A DNA stretch of 64,000 nucleotides, from the NCBI RefSeq assembly GCF_050749805.1, contig NZ_CP192738.1:6014001-6078000 (forward strand). The letters are read 5' to 3'. The position numbers were made by a program, and so were the translations under genes. The notes beneath the pieces are model-generated. The model had not been told where the DNA came from. It saw nothing but the letters and a program-made list of their open reading frames with translations, and did not search any database. Position 1 is the stretch's first letter. Each line of letters opens with the position of its first letter. The stretch comes from Hahella sp018986435. Its GTDB lineage: Bacteria > Pseudomonadota > Gammaproteobacteria > Pseudomonadales > Oleiphilaceae. This document shows, one piece after another, positions 53,405-61,490 of the stretch.

Positions 53405-56233
53405 ATGACTGACGCCAGCTTATTTTCCACCGCCTCACCCGGCTCTCATGACCAGACGTTGCGCGAGCCTGTGGCTATCGTCGGCATCGCCTGCATTACC
53501 CCCTCCGCCCAGGATACGGAATCGTTCTGGCGACTGCTTGAGCAGGGCGAACACGCGCCCCTGCGAGCCATGCCTGCGCACCGGATACCGCAAACCAGCG
53601 CAGCGGCCAGGGCGCATCTGGACGCTTGGCGCGGTTCATTCTTTACAGAGGCGGAGAGCGACTTCAAACGCTTCCGCATCCCTCCCGCCTACCGCAAATC
53701 CGTTTCCCAGATGATGCTGTTACAGCTGCGCGCGGCGGAGCAATGTCTGCGTGACGCAGGCTATCCCGACAAGCTGCCGTCACTGGACGACACGGATGTG
53801 TACAGCGGCGCCTGCTTTTGCTTCGACAGCGCGCTTAATAACGCCTTGAAAGTGGAAGGCGTGCGGCTCGCTTATGAGGCCGCAGAGCAACGCTCAGGAG
53901 ATTGCGAAGCGGACCTGGACGCTATCCGCGAACGTCTGCGTGATCACTTCGGCTTGTCCTCTCATGATCGCGTCGGCGAAATGGCGAGCAGCATCCCCGC
54001 CCGCATCGCCTCGCATTTCGGTTTTCGCGGCCGCGCCCAGGCGCTGGAGTCCGCCGACGCCACCAGTTATGTGGTGTTGGAGGCCGCCCTGCTGGCGCTG
54101 TCAGGAGGCCAGACCAAAGCGGCGCTGGTCATCGCCGGACAGCGCTATGACAGTCTGCTGCCCGCCCTCGCTCTGGAGAAAAAAGGCTTCGCGTCCGGCG
54201 CGCCTTTCACCGCCAATTCACCCGGAGCGCCGTTAGCGGAAGGCGCCACGGCGTTATTATTGAAGAAGCTCAGCGATGCGCGCCGGGATGGCGATCGTAT
54301 CTACAGCGTCATTCGCGGCGCCGCCAGCGCTCGCCGCGATTCCCCCTCAGGCTACCGCTACGGCGGCGATGCCGCATTGAAGTATCAGGCTGCTGCGGAA
54401 GCCTGCCGTCAGGCCAATATCGATCCCGCCAGACAAGGCTACATTGAGTGCGCCTTGCCGGGTCATGTGGAGGAAAGCAAAGCCCTGTTGACCGCGCTGT
54501 CGGATTTGCGCCATGACGATAATGTCTCTCTGCGTCTGCGCTCCTGCGTCGCCAACCTGGGGTACGCTTTCGCCAGCGCCGGACTTAACGCCATCGCAGC
54601 CGCCAGTCTGGCTCTGCGCCACAGTCGCCTGCCCGGCATGCCGCAAGTGGACGGCCAGGAGTTATTGCTACGCCAGAACATCGACTACGGCGCCGGACGC
54701 AGCGAGCCCTGGCCTCAAACGGACGAGCGTATCGCCGGCGTGTGCGGCGGCGGACTGAGCGGCGTCAGCTGGCATTTGGTGCTGTCCAGTCCGGATGCAG
54801 TCTCAGCGGACGTAGAAACAATTCCGGCGTCCCAGGAACCCATCGCTATTGTAGGCGTCGGAGGTTCTTTCGGTCCCTGGCGAGACGTCGCAGCAATACG
54901 CGCCAGTCTGTGGGACAGCGCCGATGGCGTTCAGCTATTGCCGGAATCAGTACTGCCCCGTCGCGCCTTCTTCAGCGCGGACGCATCGCGACCGTTGAGT
55001 TGTTACGCGCAATATGGCGCGGCGCTGGAGCAAAGCGAATTCGACTTATCCCCCTACAAAATCTTCCCACGTCGGGCCGCCGGCATGGACAAAGCACAAA
55101 AGCTGGGACTGCAAAGCGCAGCAGAGGCATTGGCTGACTACGGCCTGTCACGCAAACGTCAGCGCCAGGAGGCAGCGGCGGTGTTTATCGCCAGCAACCT
55201 GAATCTGGGACGGGAACGCGCACTCTCAGCGGCGCTGCATTATGCCCAGTTGCAGACGCTGTTCGCCGGCTCGCCGCTGGCGGCGTACTTTCAGGACGCC
55301 TCAGAAAAACAGCAGCTCTCCCCTGAAGAGGTCGATCACTTCACGCTCGACAGCTTTTCCGCCAGCGGCATCGCAGCGCTGATCTCCAATTGCTTTCAGC
55401 TTAACGCCGCCCCCGCCGCCGTTGAAGCGGCCTGCGCCTCCTCCCTGGCGGCGCTGCATAACGCCGTGCTGGCGCTGCGCAGTCATCGCTACGACCTGGT
55501 GCTGGCGGGAGGCGTGGAGTTACCGGTGAACATTCGCGACTTAACGCTGTGTTCCGCGCAAATGATGCTGTCGCAACACAAAATTGCGCCTTTCGCCGTA
55601 GACGCCGACGGGTTTTCACCCGGAGACGGCGCCGGCATGTTCGTCCTCAAGCGTCTGAGTGACGCATTGCGGGATGGCGATAGTATTTACGCGGCCATCA
55701 CCGGCGTCGGCGCCTCCTGCGACGCCCGCTCCATGACGGCGCCGGACCCGCAGGGACAGGCCCTGGCCATGCGTAAAGCCTTCGTTCAGGCCGGTTATTC
55801 TCCCGCTCGCGTGGAATATGTGGAAACCCATGGCACAGGCACGCGGCTGGGAGATATTGCGGAGCTGACCGCACTGAACGAGGTGTACCAGACACAAGAA
55901 CGAAGCGGTTCGCTTAAGGTCGGTTCGATCAAATCCAATATCGGACATACCTTCGCTGCAGCTGGGTCAGCCGGCCTATTGAAAACCCTGCTGGCGATCC
56001 GTTACGGTGATATCCCCGCCACGCTGTTAAGACGGGAGATGAATCCGGATCTGCCCCTGGCGGAGATTCCCACGGAGCCTGTCACCGCCCTGCAACCCTG
56101 GCCATTGGGCGAAGACGCCCGTTACGCCGCCGTCAGTTCATTCGGCACCGGCGGCGTTAACTATCATCTGCTCTTAAAGTCCGTAACCGATACCCATGCG
56201 GCGCCGGACGACTCTCAATACACTGCAAATTAA
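53405..56233 (+). CDS. pigJ: PigJ: double ketosynthase, N-terminal half degenerate
   Basis: A 942-residue protein with two ketosynthase domains. The C-terminal one (about 480-935) is complete: Cys677 in VEAACASSLAAL, and the His residues in ETHGTGTRLGD and KSNIGHTFAAAG. It accepts the pyrrolyl group from PigG and condenses it with malonyl-PigH. In the N-terminal one (about 15-470) the Cys is replaced by Asp218 (SADATS), the first His position reads CALPGH and the KSNIGH motif reads VANLGY. It must therefore be inactive and probably plays the structural role of a chain-length-factor partner (inference). Starts one base after pigI. Confidence 0.94.
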   Translation: MTDASLFSTASPGSHDQTLREPVAIVGIACITPSAQDTESFWRLLEQGEHAPLRAMPAHRIPQTSAAARAHLDAWRGSFFTEAESDFKRFRIPPAYRKSVSQMMLLQLRAAEQCLRDAGYPDKLPSLDDTDVYSGACFCFDSALNNALKVEGVRLAYEAAEQRSGDCEADLDAIRERLRDHFGLSSHDRVGEMASSIPARIASHFGFRGRAQALESADATSYVVLEAALLALSGGQTKAALVIAGQRYDSLLPALALEKKGFASGAPFTANSPGAPLAEGATALLLKKLSDARRDGDRIYSVIRGAASARRDSPSGYRYGGDAALKYQAAAEACRQANIDPARQGYIECALPGHVEESKALLTALSDLRHDDNVSLRLRSCVANLGYAFASAGLNAIAAASLALRHSRLPGMPQVDGQELLLRQNIDYGAGRSEPWPQTDERIAGVCGGGLSGVSWHLVLSSPDAVSADVETIPASQEPIAIVGVGGSFGPWRDVAAIRASLWDSADGVQLLPESVLPRRAFFSADASRPLSCYAQYGAALEQSEFDLSPYKIFPRRAAGMDKAQKLGLQSAAEALADYGLSRKRQRQEAAAVFIASNLNLGRERALSAALHYAQLQTLFAGSPLAAYFQDASEKQQLSPEEVDHFTLDSFSASGIAALISNCFQLNAAPAAVEAACASSLAALHNAVLALRSHRYDLVLAGGVELPVNIRDLTLCSAQMMLSQHKIAPFAVDADGFSPGDGAGMFVLKRLSDALRDGDSIYAAITGVGASCDARSMTAPDPQGQALAMRKAFVQAGYSPARVEYVETHGTGTRLGDIAELTALNEVYQTQERSGSLKVGSIKSNIGHTFAAAGSAGLLKTLLAIRYGDIPATLLRREMNPDLPLAEIPTEPVTALQPWPLGEDARYAAVSSFGTGGVNYHLLLKSVTDTHAAPDDSQYTAN

Positions 56234-56247
56234 GGAAAGGGAACGAA

Positions 56248-56565
56248 ATGGAAACCATCATTCACAAAATCCGCCTGTTCGATATTGCACAAGCCGACGC
56301 CTTTGAGTCCTGGGTGCAAAACGTCGATTACGCCACCTGCCCCGACCTGCCTAGCGTCGTGCGCTTTGACGTGCATCGCGCCTCTCAGGACCCCGCCGCG
56401 CCTTATCACTATCTGGAGGTGATAAAGATAACCGATCGCGCCGCCTTTGACGCCGATATGGAAACATCAACGTTCGCCGGATTGGTGCAGGCCTTTTCCC
56501 GTATGGCGGAAGTCGTTGAAGAGTTGGCCGGCGAGCAATTGGGCTCGGGCTATGCCGCAGGCTGA
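56248..56565 (+). CDS. pigK: PigK (RedY-like small protein)
   Basis: A 105-residue soluble protein with no enzyme motif that I recognise, corresponding in place and size to PigK/RedY of other prodiginine clusters. The predicted pattern of alternating strands and helices suits a small dimeric alpha/beta barrel. Its role is unsettled; it is thought to assist the bipyrrole (MBC) branch. AAGGAAAGGG lies upstream. Its end overlaps pigL by 14 bases. Confidence 0.85.
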   Translation: METIIHKIRLFDIAQADAFESWVQNVDYATCPDLPSVVRFDVHRASQDPAAPYHYLEVIKITDRAAFDADMETSTFAGLVQAFSRMAEVVEELAGEQLGSGYAAG

Positions 56566-57355
56566 GCCTGCCGCGTCCCACCCCCGGCTGCATTCAGGGA
56601 AATTACCGACCTCAGACTGGAATCGTTCGCTGATGGTCGGCCCCTGGCGTTTGCACGCAGTGTCGGTGAAGAACTGGCGCAGCCACTTTGAGACCGAAGC
56701 GGATCTGCGGCGGGTATTCGACCTGCGCGAACGACGCCATCTGCGCCAGATTCATTTCGCCAAACGTAAGCTGGAATGGGGTGCGGGAAGACTGGCCGGG
56801 AAACAGGCGCTCCAGCGTTTGCAGGCGGAGTTGGCGCAGCCGCAGCGCGCCTTACGGGACATCATTATCAGCAATTGCAAAACTGATCCCTATCAAGGCC
56901 GCCCGGAAGCCAACATGGAAGGCTACGTCAGCATCAGTCACGCTGGCGACTGGGCGGTGGCGACAGCGGGGCGATGCCCGGTCGGCGTCGATATCGAACC
57001 CGTTCGCGCCTTCTGCGGCTCAGTCTGGGAAATGGCGTTCACCCCGGAGGAGCAGCGCTGGTTGTTACGCCGAGGGCGCAACGAACGCGACGCTTCCGCC
57101 ACCATGACGTGGGCGTTCAAAGAGGCGCTGCTGAAATGCTACGGACGCAGTATTTTTGGCTGGTTCGCTGATGTAGAACTGCATTCGCCGGGAGACACAG
57201 GCGCATTGTCCTGGACGCTATCACGACGGCTCAGCCGGGAACTCGGCGCTGTCGCCAATACGCCTCTGGTGGCGATAGCGGACCGATTTCAGGGATGCGC
57301 CCTGGTGGTTGTCGGCAGTCCGCCGGAAATCTGCGACCTGCTTAGGGGTTCTTAG
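56552..57355 (+). CDS. pigL: 4'-phosphopantetheinyl transferase PigL
   Basis: A 267-residue Sfp-type phosphopantetheinyl transferase. VGVDIEPVRAF at about 146-156 and WAFKEALLKCYGR near 189 contain the metal-binding Asp and the Glu/Lys core. It should convert the carrier sites of PigG and PigH to the holo form. The ATG at 56552 overlaps the pigK end and shows no good ribosome site, pointing to translational coupling. A longer frame opens upstream at 56447 inside pigK, and a later ATG at 56633 is also possible. The start is therefore the least certain in the cluster. Confidence 0.92.
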   Translation: MPQAEPAASHPRLHSGKLPTSDWNRSLMVGPWRLHAVSVKNWRSHFETEADLRRVFDLRERRHLRQIHFAKRKLEWGAGRLAGKQALQRLQAELAQPQRALRDIIISNCKTDPYQGRPEANMEGYVSISHAGDWAVATAGRCPVGVDIEPVRAFCGSVWEMAFTPEEQRWLLRRGRNERDASATMTWAFKEALLKCYGRSIFGWFADVELHSPGDTGALSWTLSRRLSRELGAVANTPLVAIADRFQGCALVVVGSPPEICDLLRGS

Positions 57356-57392
57356 TTCGCAAGGAATTTATTAAAAGATTGGAGCTTTATTT

Positions 57393-58520
57393 ATGCCGTC
57401 GGATTTCACCCATGAACTTCAGGAAACCGTGGATTTGGCGCGCTGGGCGCCCTCATCCCACAACTCGCAACCCTGGACGTTGATCCATATTCAGGAGTGC
57501 GAGCGGGCTAACGCACTCCTCGGGGACCCCCTTCAGGAAGGAGAACAATGCGTCGTCCTGGCGTTGAACAGCGCTCGTAAACTCAAAGCCCTGGAAAGTC
57601 TGGAAATCGAAATGCTGATGAGCTGCGGATTATTTCTGGGCTTGTTTTGCATGACGCTGGGCGCCAAAGGCCATGACTGGCGTCTGCGCTGGCTCTGCGA
57701 GGACGAAAAAGGCGCCGCCCTCACAGCACTGGAGCAGGAACACGGCTGCCTTGCGCTGACGGCGGTGCGTATAACGCCCGACTGCATTAAGCCCGTCATT
57801 GATGCTGAAGCGTGGCGACGACTGGTTCTGCAGCGACGCACCCACCGCGGACCTTTTAAACCATTGCGCATTAGCGACGACGGGTTGCAGAAACTGCTGG
57901 CGCGGCGCTGGCCGTTGTCCTTGACTGGCGAGCATTTGCTGATGCGGGTTGAACGCGATCCCGCTACGATCCGTCGCGCGGCGCAACTGGTGAAACAATA
58001 CGCGGTGCTGGACTTCGCCAACTATAAAGCCTGGCGCGAGACTTATCGCTACATCCATTTTTCTCTGGAAGAAGATGCGGAAGACGGATTCTATCTGCAA
58101 AGCCTGCTCGGCCCGCAAAGCAAATGGAGCAGTCTTTTCTACCGCTGCCTCTTGGCGCCGCCGGTCATGCAGGCGCTAAGGCCTTTCGGCGCGCCGCAAC
58201 GTATGGCCGATCAGCTTGGCGCGCTGGTGGAGGACTCATCGCAATTGCTGTTCTGTCACCTTGGAAACGAGCATATGACGCCCAAAGCACTGACTCAGGC
58301 TGGCGCGCGTTTGATGGAGGTCTGGCTTAACGCTCAGGAACAGAAGCTGGCGATACACCCGGCCAGCGTCATGCTGCAGCATGATCAGGCGCGCATTGAG
58401 ATCGAGCGTCTGCGGGACGAAAACGGGCGCATGATTTTCTTCGCCAGGCTGGGCGCCATCAAAGAAGTTTTCGATAAAAGCCCCAGAAGAAAAACCAACG
58501 GCATCATCGCCGCCGGATGA
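57393..58520 (+). CDS. pigM: PigM oxidoreductase (nitroreductase-like)
   Basis: A 375-residue flavin enzyme of the nitroreductase-like group. DLARWAPSSHNSQPW at about 13-27 is the characteristic FMN-contacting start, and RRTHRGPF near 149 fits the family. PigM oxidises the 5-methanol bipyrrole (HBM) to the carbaldehyde (HBC) before methylation. TTGGAG lies upstream. Thirty-seven bases after pigL. Confidence 0.92.
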   Translation: MPSDFTHELQETVDLARWAPSSHNSQPWTLIHIQECERANALLGDPLQEGEQCVVLALNSARKLKALESLEIEMLMSCGLFLGLFCMTLGAKGHDWRLRWLCEDEKGAALTALEQEHGCLALTAVRITPDCIKPVIDAEAWRRLVLQRRTHRGPFKPLRISDDGLQKLLARRWPLSLTGEHLLMRVERDPATIRRAAQLVKQYAVLDFANYKAWRETYRYIHFSLEEDAEDGFYLQSLLGPQSKWSSLFYRCLLAPPVMQALRPFGAPQRMADQLGALVEDSSQLLFCHLGNEHMTPKALTQAGARLMEVWLNAQEQKLAIHPASVMLQHDQARIEIERLRDENGRMIFFARLGAIKEVFDKSPRRKTNGIIAAG

Positions 58521-58624
58521 CGCACGGAGCCGAAAAGAACAACTCACTCAACGGCCCCGTCAATACCACTTAACCCCGTCGCCAGACGGCCTACTCAAGT
58601 TCGATAGAAAAAGGAAAAGGAAAT

Positions 58625-59356
58625 ATGGAGCAACAATGGATAATCATGATCATTGTGATCGAGGCCATGGCCGTCGCCGGCGTCATCGCCGCCTTAATCA
58701 CCAAGGATACCAAAGCGCCGTTTATCTTTGGGTTTAACACCCTGCTGCCGGTCACGCTGGTGTATTGCTGGTACGGGGACGCAGATCTGGTGCGCAAAGC
58801 CCTGCTGCTCGGCATGGTGATTATTTACCAATTGCGTATGAACGTCGTGCTCACGCTCTGGTACAACAACACCGCCGCCGCCAAGCTCAAGGAAGTCATG
58901 CCGCTGTCGGCCATCTACTTTTTACCCATCATTCTCGCCAACGTTTTTGGCTGGCTCTACTGCCTGCCGTTCCAATGGGCGGCGGACCGTGTCGGCCCAC
59001 TGAACTGGATCGATTACAGCGCCGTCGCCGTCTACCTGATCGGCACCATTTTCCATTTCGGCAGCGATTATCAGAAGCACTTATTCAAGCAGCAACCCAA
59101 TTCACGCGGCCAGATCCTGGACACAGGCTTCTGGCGCTATTCCCGCCACCCCAACTACTTCGGCGACTTCCTGATTTACGTCGCCTTCGGCCTCACCGCC
59201 GGCAATCCCTGGGGCGTCATTGCGCCATTGGCCAATATCGCGCAGTACATGACGGACGCTATTCCCAAAAGCGAAAAAATGGCGGAAGAGCGCTACGGCG
59301 AAGCCTGGCGGAACTACAAGAAAAAGGCCAAGTGCCTGATTCCGTTTGTGATCTAA
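58625..59356 (+). CDS. pigN: PigN membrane protein (DUF1295-like)
   Basis: A 243-residue integral membrane protein with about six hydrophobic segments and the C-terminal signature SRHPNYFGDFLIYVAFGL, typical of DUF1295 and related isoprenylcysteine-methyltransferase-like proteins. In Serratia, both PigF and PigN are needed for efficient methylation of HBC to MBC. AAAGGAAAAGG lies upstream. Last gene of the cluster; a hairpin follows. No pigO homologue was recognised downstream. Confidence 0.92.
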   Translation: MEQQWIIMIIVIEAMAVAGVIAALITKDTKAPFIFGFNTLLPVTLVYCWYGDADLVRKALLLGMVIIYQLRMNVVLTLWYNNTAAAKLKEVMPLSAIYFLPIILANVFGWLYCLPFQWAADRVGPLNWIDYSAVAVYLIGTIFHFGSDYQKHLFKQQPNSRGQILDTGFWRYSRHPNYFGDFLIYVAFGLTAGNPWGVIAPLANIAQYMTDAIPKSEKMAEERYGEAWRNYKKKAKCLIPFVI

Positions 59357-59419
59357 ACCAAGACTGACTTCCCAGAAGCTAAATCCTGGGAACGACCATG
59401 GCGGCTATCCGCCACGAAA

Positions 59420-59449
59420 GACAGGGCCAGGCACACCGCAGGCCCTGTC
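59420..59449. terminator. Hairpin closing the pig cluster
   Basis: GACAGGGCC/GGCCCTGTC is a perfect 9-bp stem with a 12-base loop, followed by ACTTTC. It sits between pigN and the convergent small gene and may stop transcription from either side. Confidence 0.6.
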
Positions 59450-59461
59450 ACTTTCAGTCAT

Positions 59462-59677
59462 CTAATCCCTCGTATTGCTAATACGCGCTTTAATCCATTG
59501 ATATGCCTTTGGTATTCCAACCCAAAGGAAAGCCGAGACAAAGATGACGAACGTAAGAATAATCGCCATCACATTCATCGCCGTGTAACGATCGCCGTAT
59601 ACGCGCAACGTGTATTCATAAAGCGACCACATCAAAAAACCCAATACACACAGGCCTAAAATCAGCCAAAATCTCAT
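59462..59677 (-). CDS. Small predicted membrane protein
   Basis: 71 residues with two hydrophobic segments (about 3-22 and 34-54) and a basic C-terminus (KAYQWIKARISNTRD). The ATG is preceded by GAG seven bases upstream. Family not recognised. It stands between the pig cluster and a release-factor-like gene on the same strand, 56 bases downstream of it. Its composition and the adjoining hairpin make it likely to be real, but evidence is limited. Confidence 0.55.
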   Translation of the reverse strand: MRFWLILGLCVLGFLMWSLYEYTLRVYGDRYTAMNVMAIILTFVIFVSAFLWVGIPKAYQWIKARISNTRD

Positions 59678-59733
59678 AAGCTCAATCTAAATTAGTCAAT
59701 AAACTGCAAATACATGGATGGATAGATGGGCGC

Positions 59734-60225
59734 TTACACGCAAGCCGCGCCCAAGCTGTGGAGATAAGAGCGAAGCAGGCTCTTCCCTTCCTCAACGTTC
59801 TTGAATCTAGAGCGGCTGTATTCACAACAAACAACTGTGTTTGTCGGCGCATGGGTTAAACAAACGTTACTGCTGGTTTGACGAACCAGCGGAGAATCGG
59901 GAGTATCTTTGGCGTAAAACTGTATGGATAGATCCTGTTCCGCCATTGCTGGTTTGGCTTGCTCATCCCATTGTGGATAGAGCCTCGCCAAGCGACCTCC
60001 CTGCGTAAGTATCGTCGAGGCCTCTTGCATCACTTTGTATGCGTGTGGCCCATGGAACTTTACGATGAAGAAATCCGGTCCGCCACAACGCTTGGCGGAA
60101 GCACTCGGCTCATAGAGAAGTTCAGGCGCAAGCGCGTTTTGTTCCCCAAACAACAAACAGGCCCTCAGCAGGTCGGGGAACGTATCTGTATCGGATTGAG
60201 GGGAGATATTGAGATATGCGTTCAT
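59734..60225 (-). CDS. Release-factor-related protein lacking the GGQ motif
   Basis: 163 residues. Residues about 98-155 resemble the catalytic domain of class I release factors and ArfB: VCLTHAPTNTVVCCEYSRSR at 121-140 parallels V-R-[LI]-TH-[IL]-PTGIVV-ERS. The next part, FKNVEEGKSLLRSYL, parallels the H-x-N-x-A-x-x-L-L-x-x-x-L helix. The GGQ triplet would align with Asp110-Ser111-Pro112, so peptidyl-tRNA hydrolysis is not expected. The N-terminal 95 residues are not recognised. AAGG lies 11 bases before the ATG. Function unknown; the likeness was judged by eye. Confidence 0.5.
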   Translation of the reverse strand: MNAYLNISPQSDTDTFPDLLRACLLFGEQNALAPELLYEPSASAKRCGGPDFFIVKFHGPHAYKVMQEASTILTQGGRLARLYPQWDEQAKPAMAEQDLSIQFYAKDTPDSPLVRQTSSNVCLTHAPTNTVVCCEYSRSRFKNVEEGKSLLRSYLHSLGAACV

Positions 60226-60631
60226 CGGCGCCGGCCTTAACTCGATAAAGCCGGTCAGTGTAGCTTACTGGCCGCCGTTTAGAAAAAGACCCCAAATCCC
60301 TTTGGGTCAAGCGCTATTCCGTGCGCGCAAGGACATCAACTCAGTGGGGTGAGAAATCCCTATCTCTTACGCCTTCCATTACCACATAGACAGCACAGCG
60401 GCAGTGGCTTCCCTGCGGTGAAACGATCACACCTTCGACCAGCGCCGCTTTACAAGAGACATATTACGTAGCGGAGCGACAGAGGCTGTCGTCGTATGCA
60501 TTTAATTGAAAAATTTTGCGTAATCCGACCACCTGGTTTGACCGCCATTGATAACTGGCGTTACCATGCCGCCTCTCTTCATGGAGCCGGACGGGACTCG
60601 AAATCCGTTTAACCTTCATAGGAGAAAAAAC
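60226..60631. other. 406-base gap with a lone minus-strand terminator
   Basis: Between divergent genes. GACCC-CAAA-TCCC-TTTG-GGTC at 60287-60307 forms a hairpin that, read on the minus strand, is followed by TTTTTCT. That is a good intrinsic terminator with no recognised gene before it on that strand. The 230 bases upstream of it on that strand could encode a small RNA or only be a remnant. The plus-strand promoter for the ligase-like gene must also be here; none is clear. Confidence 0.5.
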
Positions 60632-61249
60632 ATGAAAAAGATCAAGACGTTATTCGTCATCGATCGCCGTAGTCATCTGGCGACGGAGCAAGTGGCTCCT
60701 GAATCTGCCTGGGTGTTGCAAGGCATAGGGTTCGCCACCGAGAAATTCGACGGCAGCGCCTGTCTGTTCAGAGAAGGCCGTTTGTGGAAACGCTACGATC
60801 GCAAACTGCGTAAGCCGTTCGCCGCCAAACTCCGCGCCGGACGTCTCGATATTCTGGACCACGCCATGTTCAAATCGGCGCCGGACGGATTTGCGCCTTG
60901 CGAGGCGGAGCCTGACGCCATCACCGGACATTGGCCCGGCTGGCTGCCGGTTTCCGAGGCCAGCCCGGAAGATCGCTGGCATTGCGAAGCCCTTGCACAG
61001 ACCGCCGGTAAACTGGTCGAAGGCCAGACCTACGAACTGGTCGGCCCTAAAGTTCAGGGTAACCGCTACCAGCTGCAGCGCCACGCGTTGTGGGCGCATG
61101 GCGGCAAGATCCTGACGCCGCCGGAGCGCTTGGACTTCCACTCTCTACGAGACTGGATGGCGGCGCAAAACATGGAAGGCGTTGTTTGGCATGCGCCGGA
61201 TGGACGCATGGCCAAACTGAGACGAAAAGACTTCGGTTTTTCATGGTGA
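60632..61249 (+). CDS. Small RNA-ligase-like nucleotidyltransferase
   Basis: A 205-residue protein with the motifs of the covalent nucleotidyltransferase superfamily. Motif I is EKFDGSACLF, with Lys38 as the likely AMP-accepting residue. A motif IIIa-like YELVGPKVQGNRY lies near 140, motif IV MEGVVWH near 185 and motif V AKLRRKDFG near 196. It resembles the DUF5565/RNA ligase 1 group (RLIG1-like), which seals RNA nicks using ATP. It has no extra domains. TAGGAG is seven bases before the ATG. Monocistronic with a strong terminator. Whether it is an RNA ligase or another adenylyltransferase is inference. Confidence 0.75.
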   Translation: MKKIKTLFVIDRRSHLATEQVAPESAWVLQGIGFATEKFDGSACLFREGRLWKRYDRKLRKPFAAKLRAGRLDILDHAMFKSAPDGFAPCEAEPDAITGHWPGWLPVSEASPEDRWHCEALAQTAGKLVEGQTYELVGPKVQGNRYQLQRHALWAHGGKILTPPERLDFHSLRDWMAAQNMEGVVWHAPDGRMAKLRRKDFGFSW

Positions 61250-61255
61250 ATACAG

Positions 61256-61284
61256 GCCTGGGATTTTCCCCAGGCTTTTATTTT
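61256..61284 (+). terminator. Intrinsic terminator after the ligase-like gene
   Basis: GCCTGGG/CCCAGGC with a 6-base loop, followed by TTTTATTTT. A textbook rho-independent terminator seven bases after the stop codon. Confidence 0.9.
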
Positions 61285-61376
61285 CTCCCTCCCCTCTCTC
61301 CCTTTCTTCACTCTAACCGCTAGCCTACGACTACTAACTCGCGGTTTTAGAAACGCTTTTTTACCAACGCAAAAGC

Positions 61377-61450
61377 AATATTTTTTACCGGGTAATATTG
61401 ACTTCATTTTTTACCCGGGTATTATTGGCGACATATTTCCCAGGGTAGTC
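61377..61450 (+). repeat. Three spaced ACC(C)GGGTA repeats upstream of the DUF2239 gene
   Basis: TTACCGGGTAA (61385-61395), TACCCGGGTA (61412-61421) and a weaker TCCCAGGGTA (about 61437-61446) lie 25-27 bases apart. Each is preceded by an AT-rich ATTTTTT or ATATTT tract, and the first two are followed by TATTG. They end about 45 bases before the gene, as operators would. Confidence 0.65.
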
Positions 61451-61490
61451 GTGGTTACCGGCTATCCGAGCGAGCACAGGAGTGAAACAG

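Noticed and set aside
59462..60225. PigO as an additional pig gene
   Set aside because: The two genes after pigN are on the opposite strand and show no relation to the cluster.
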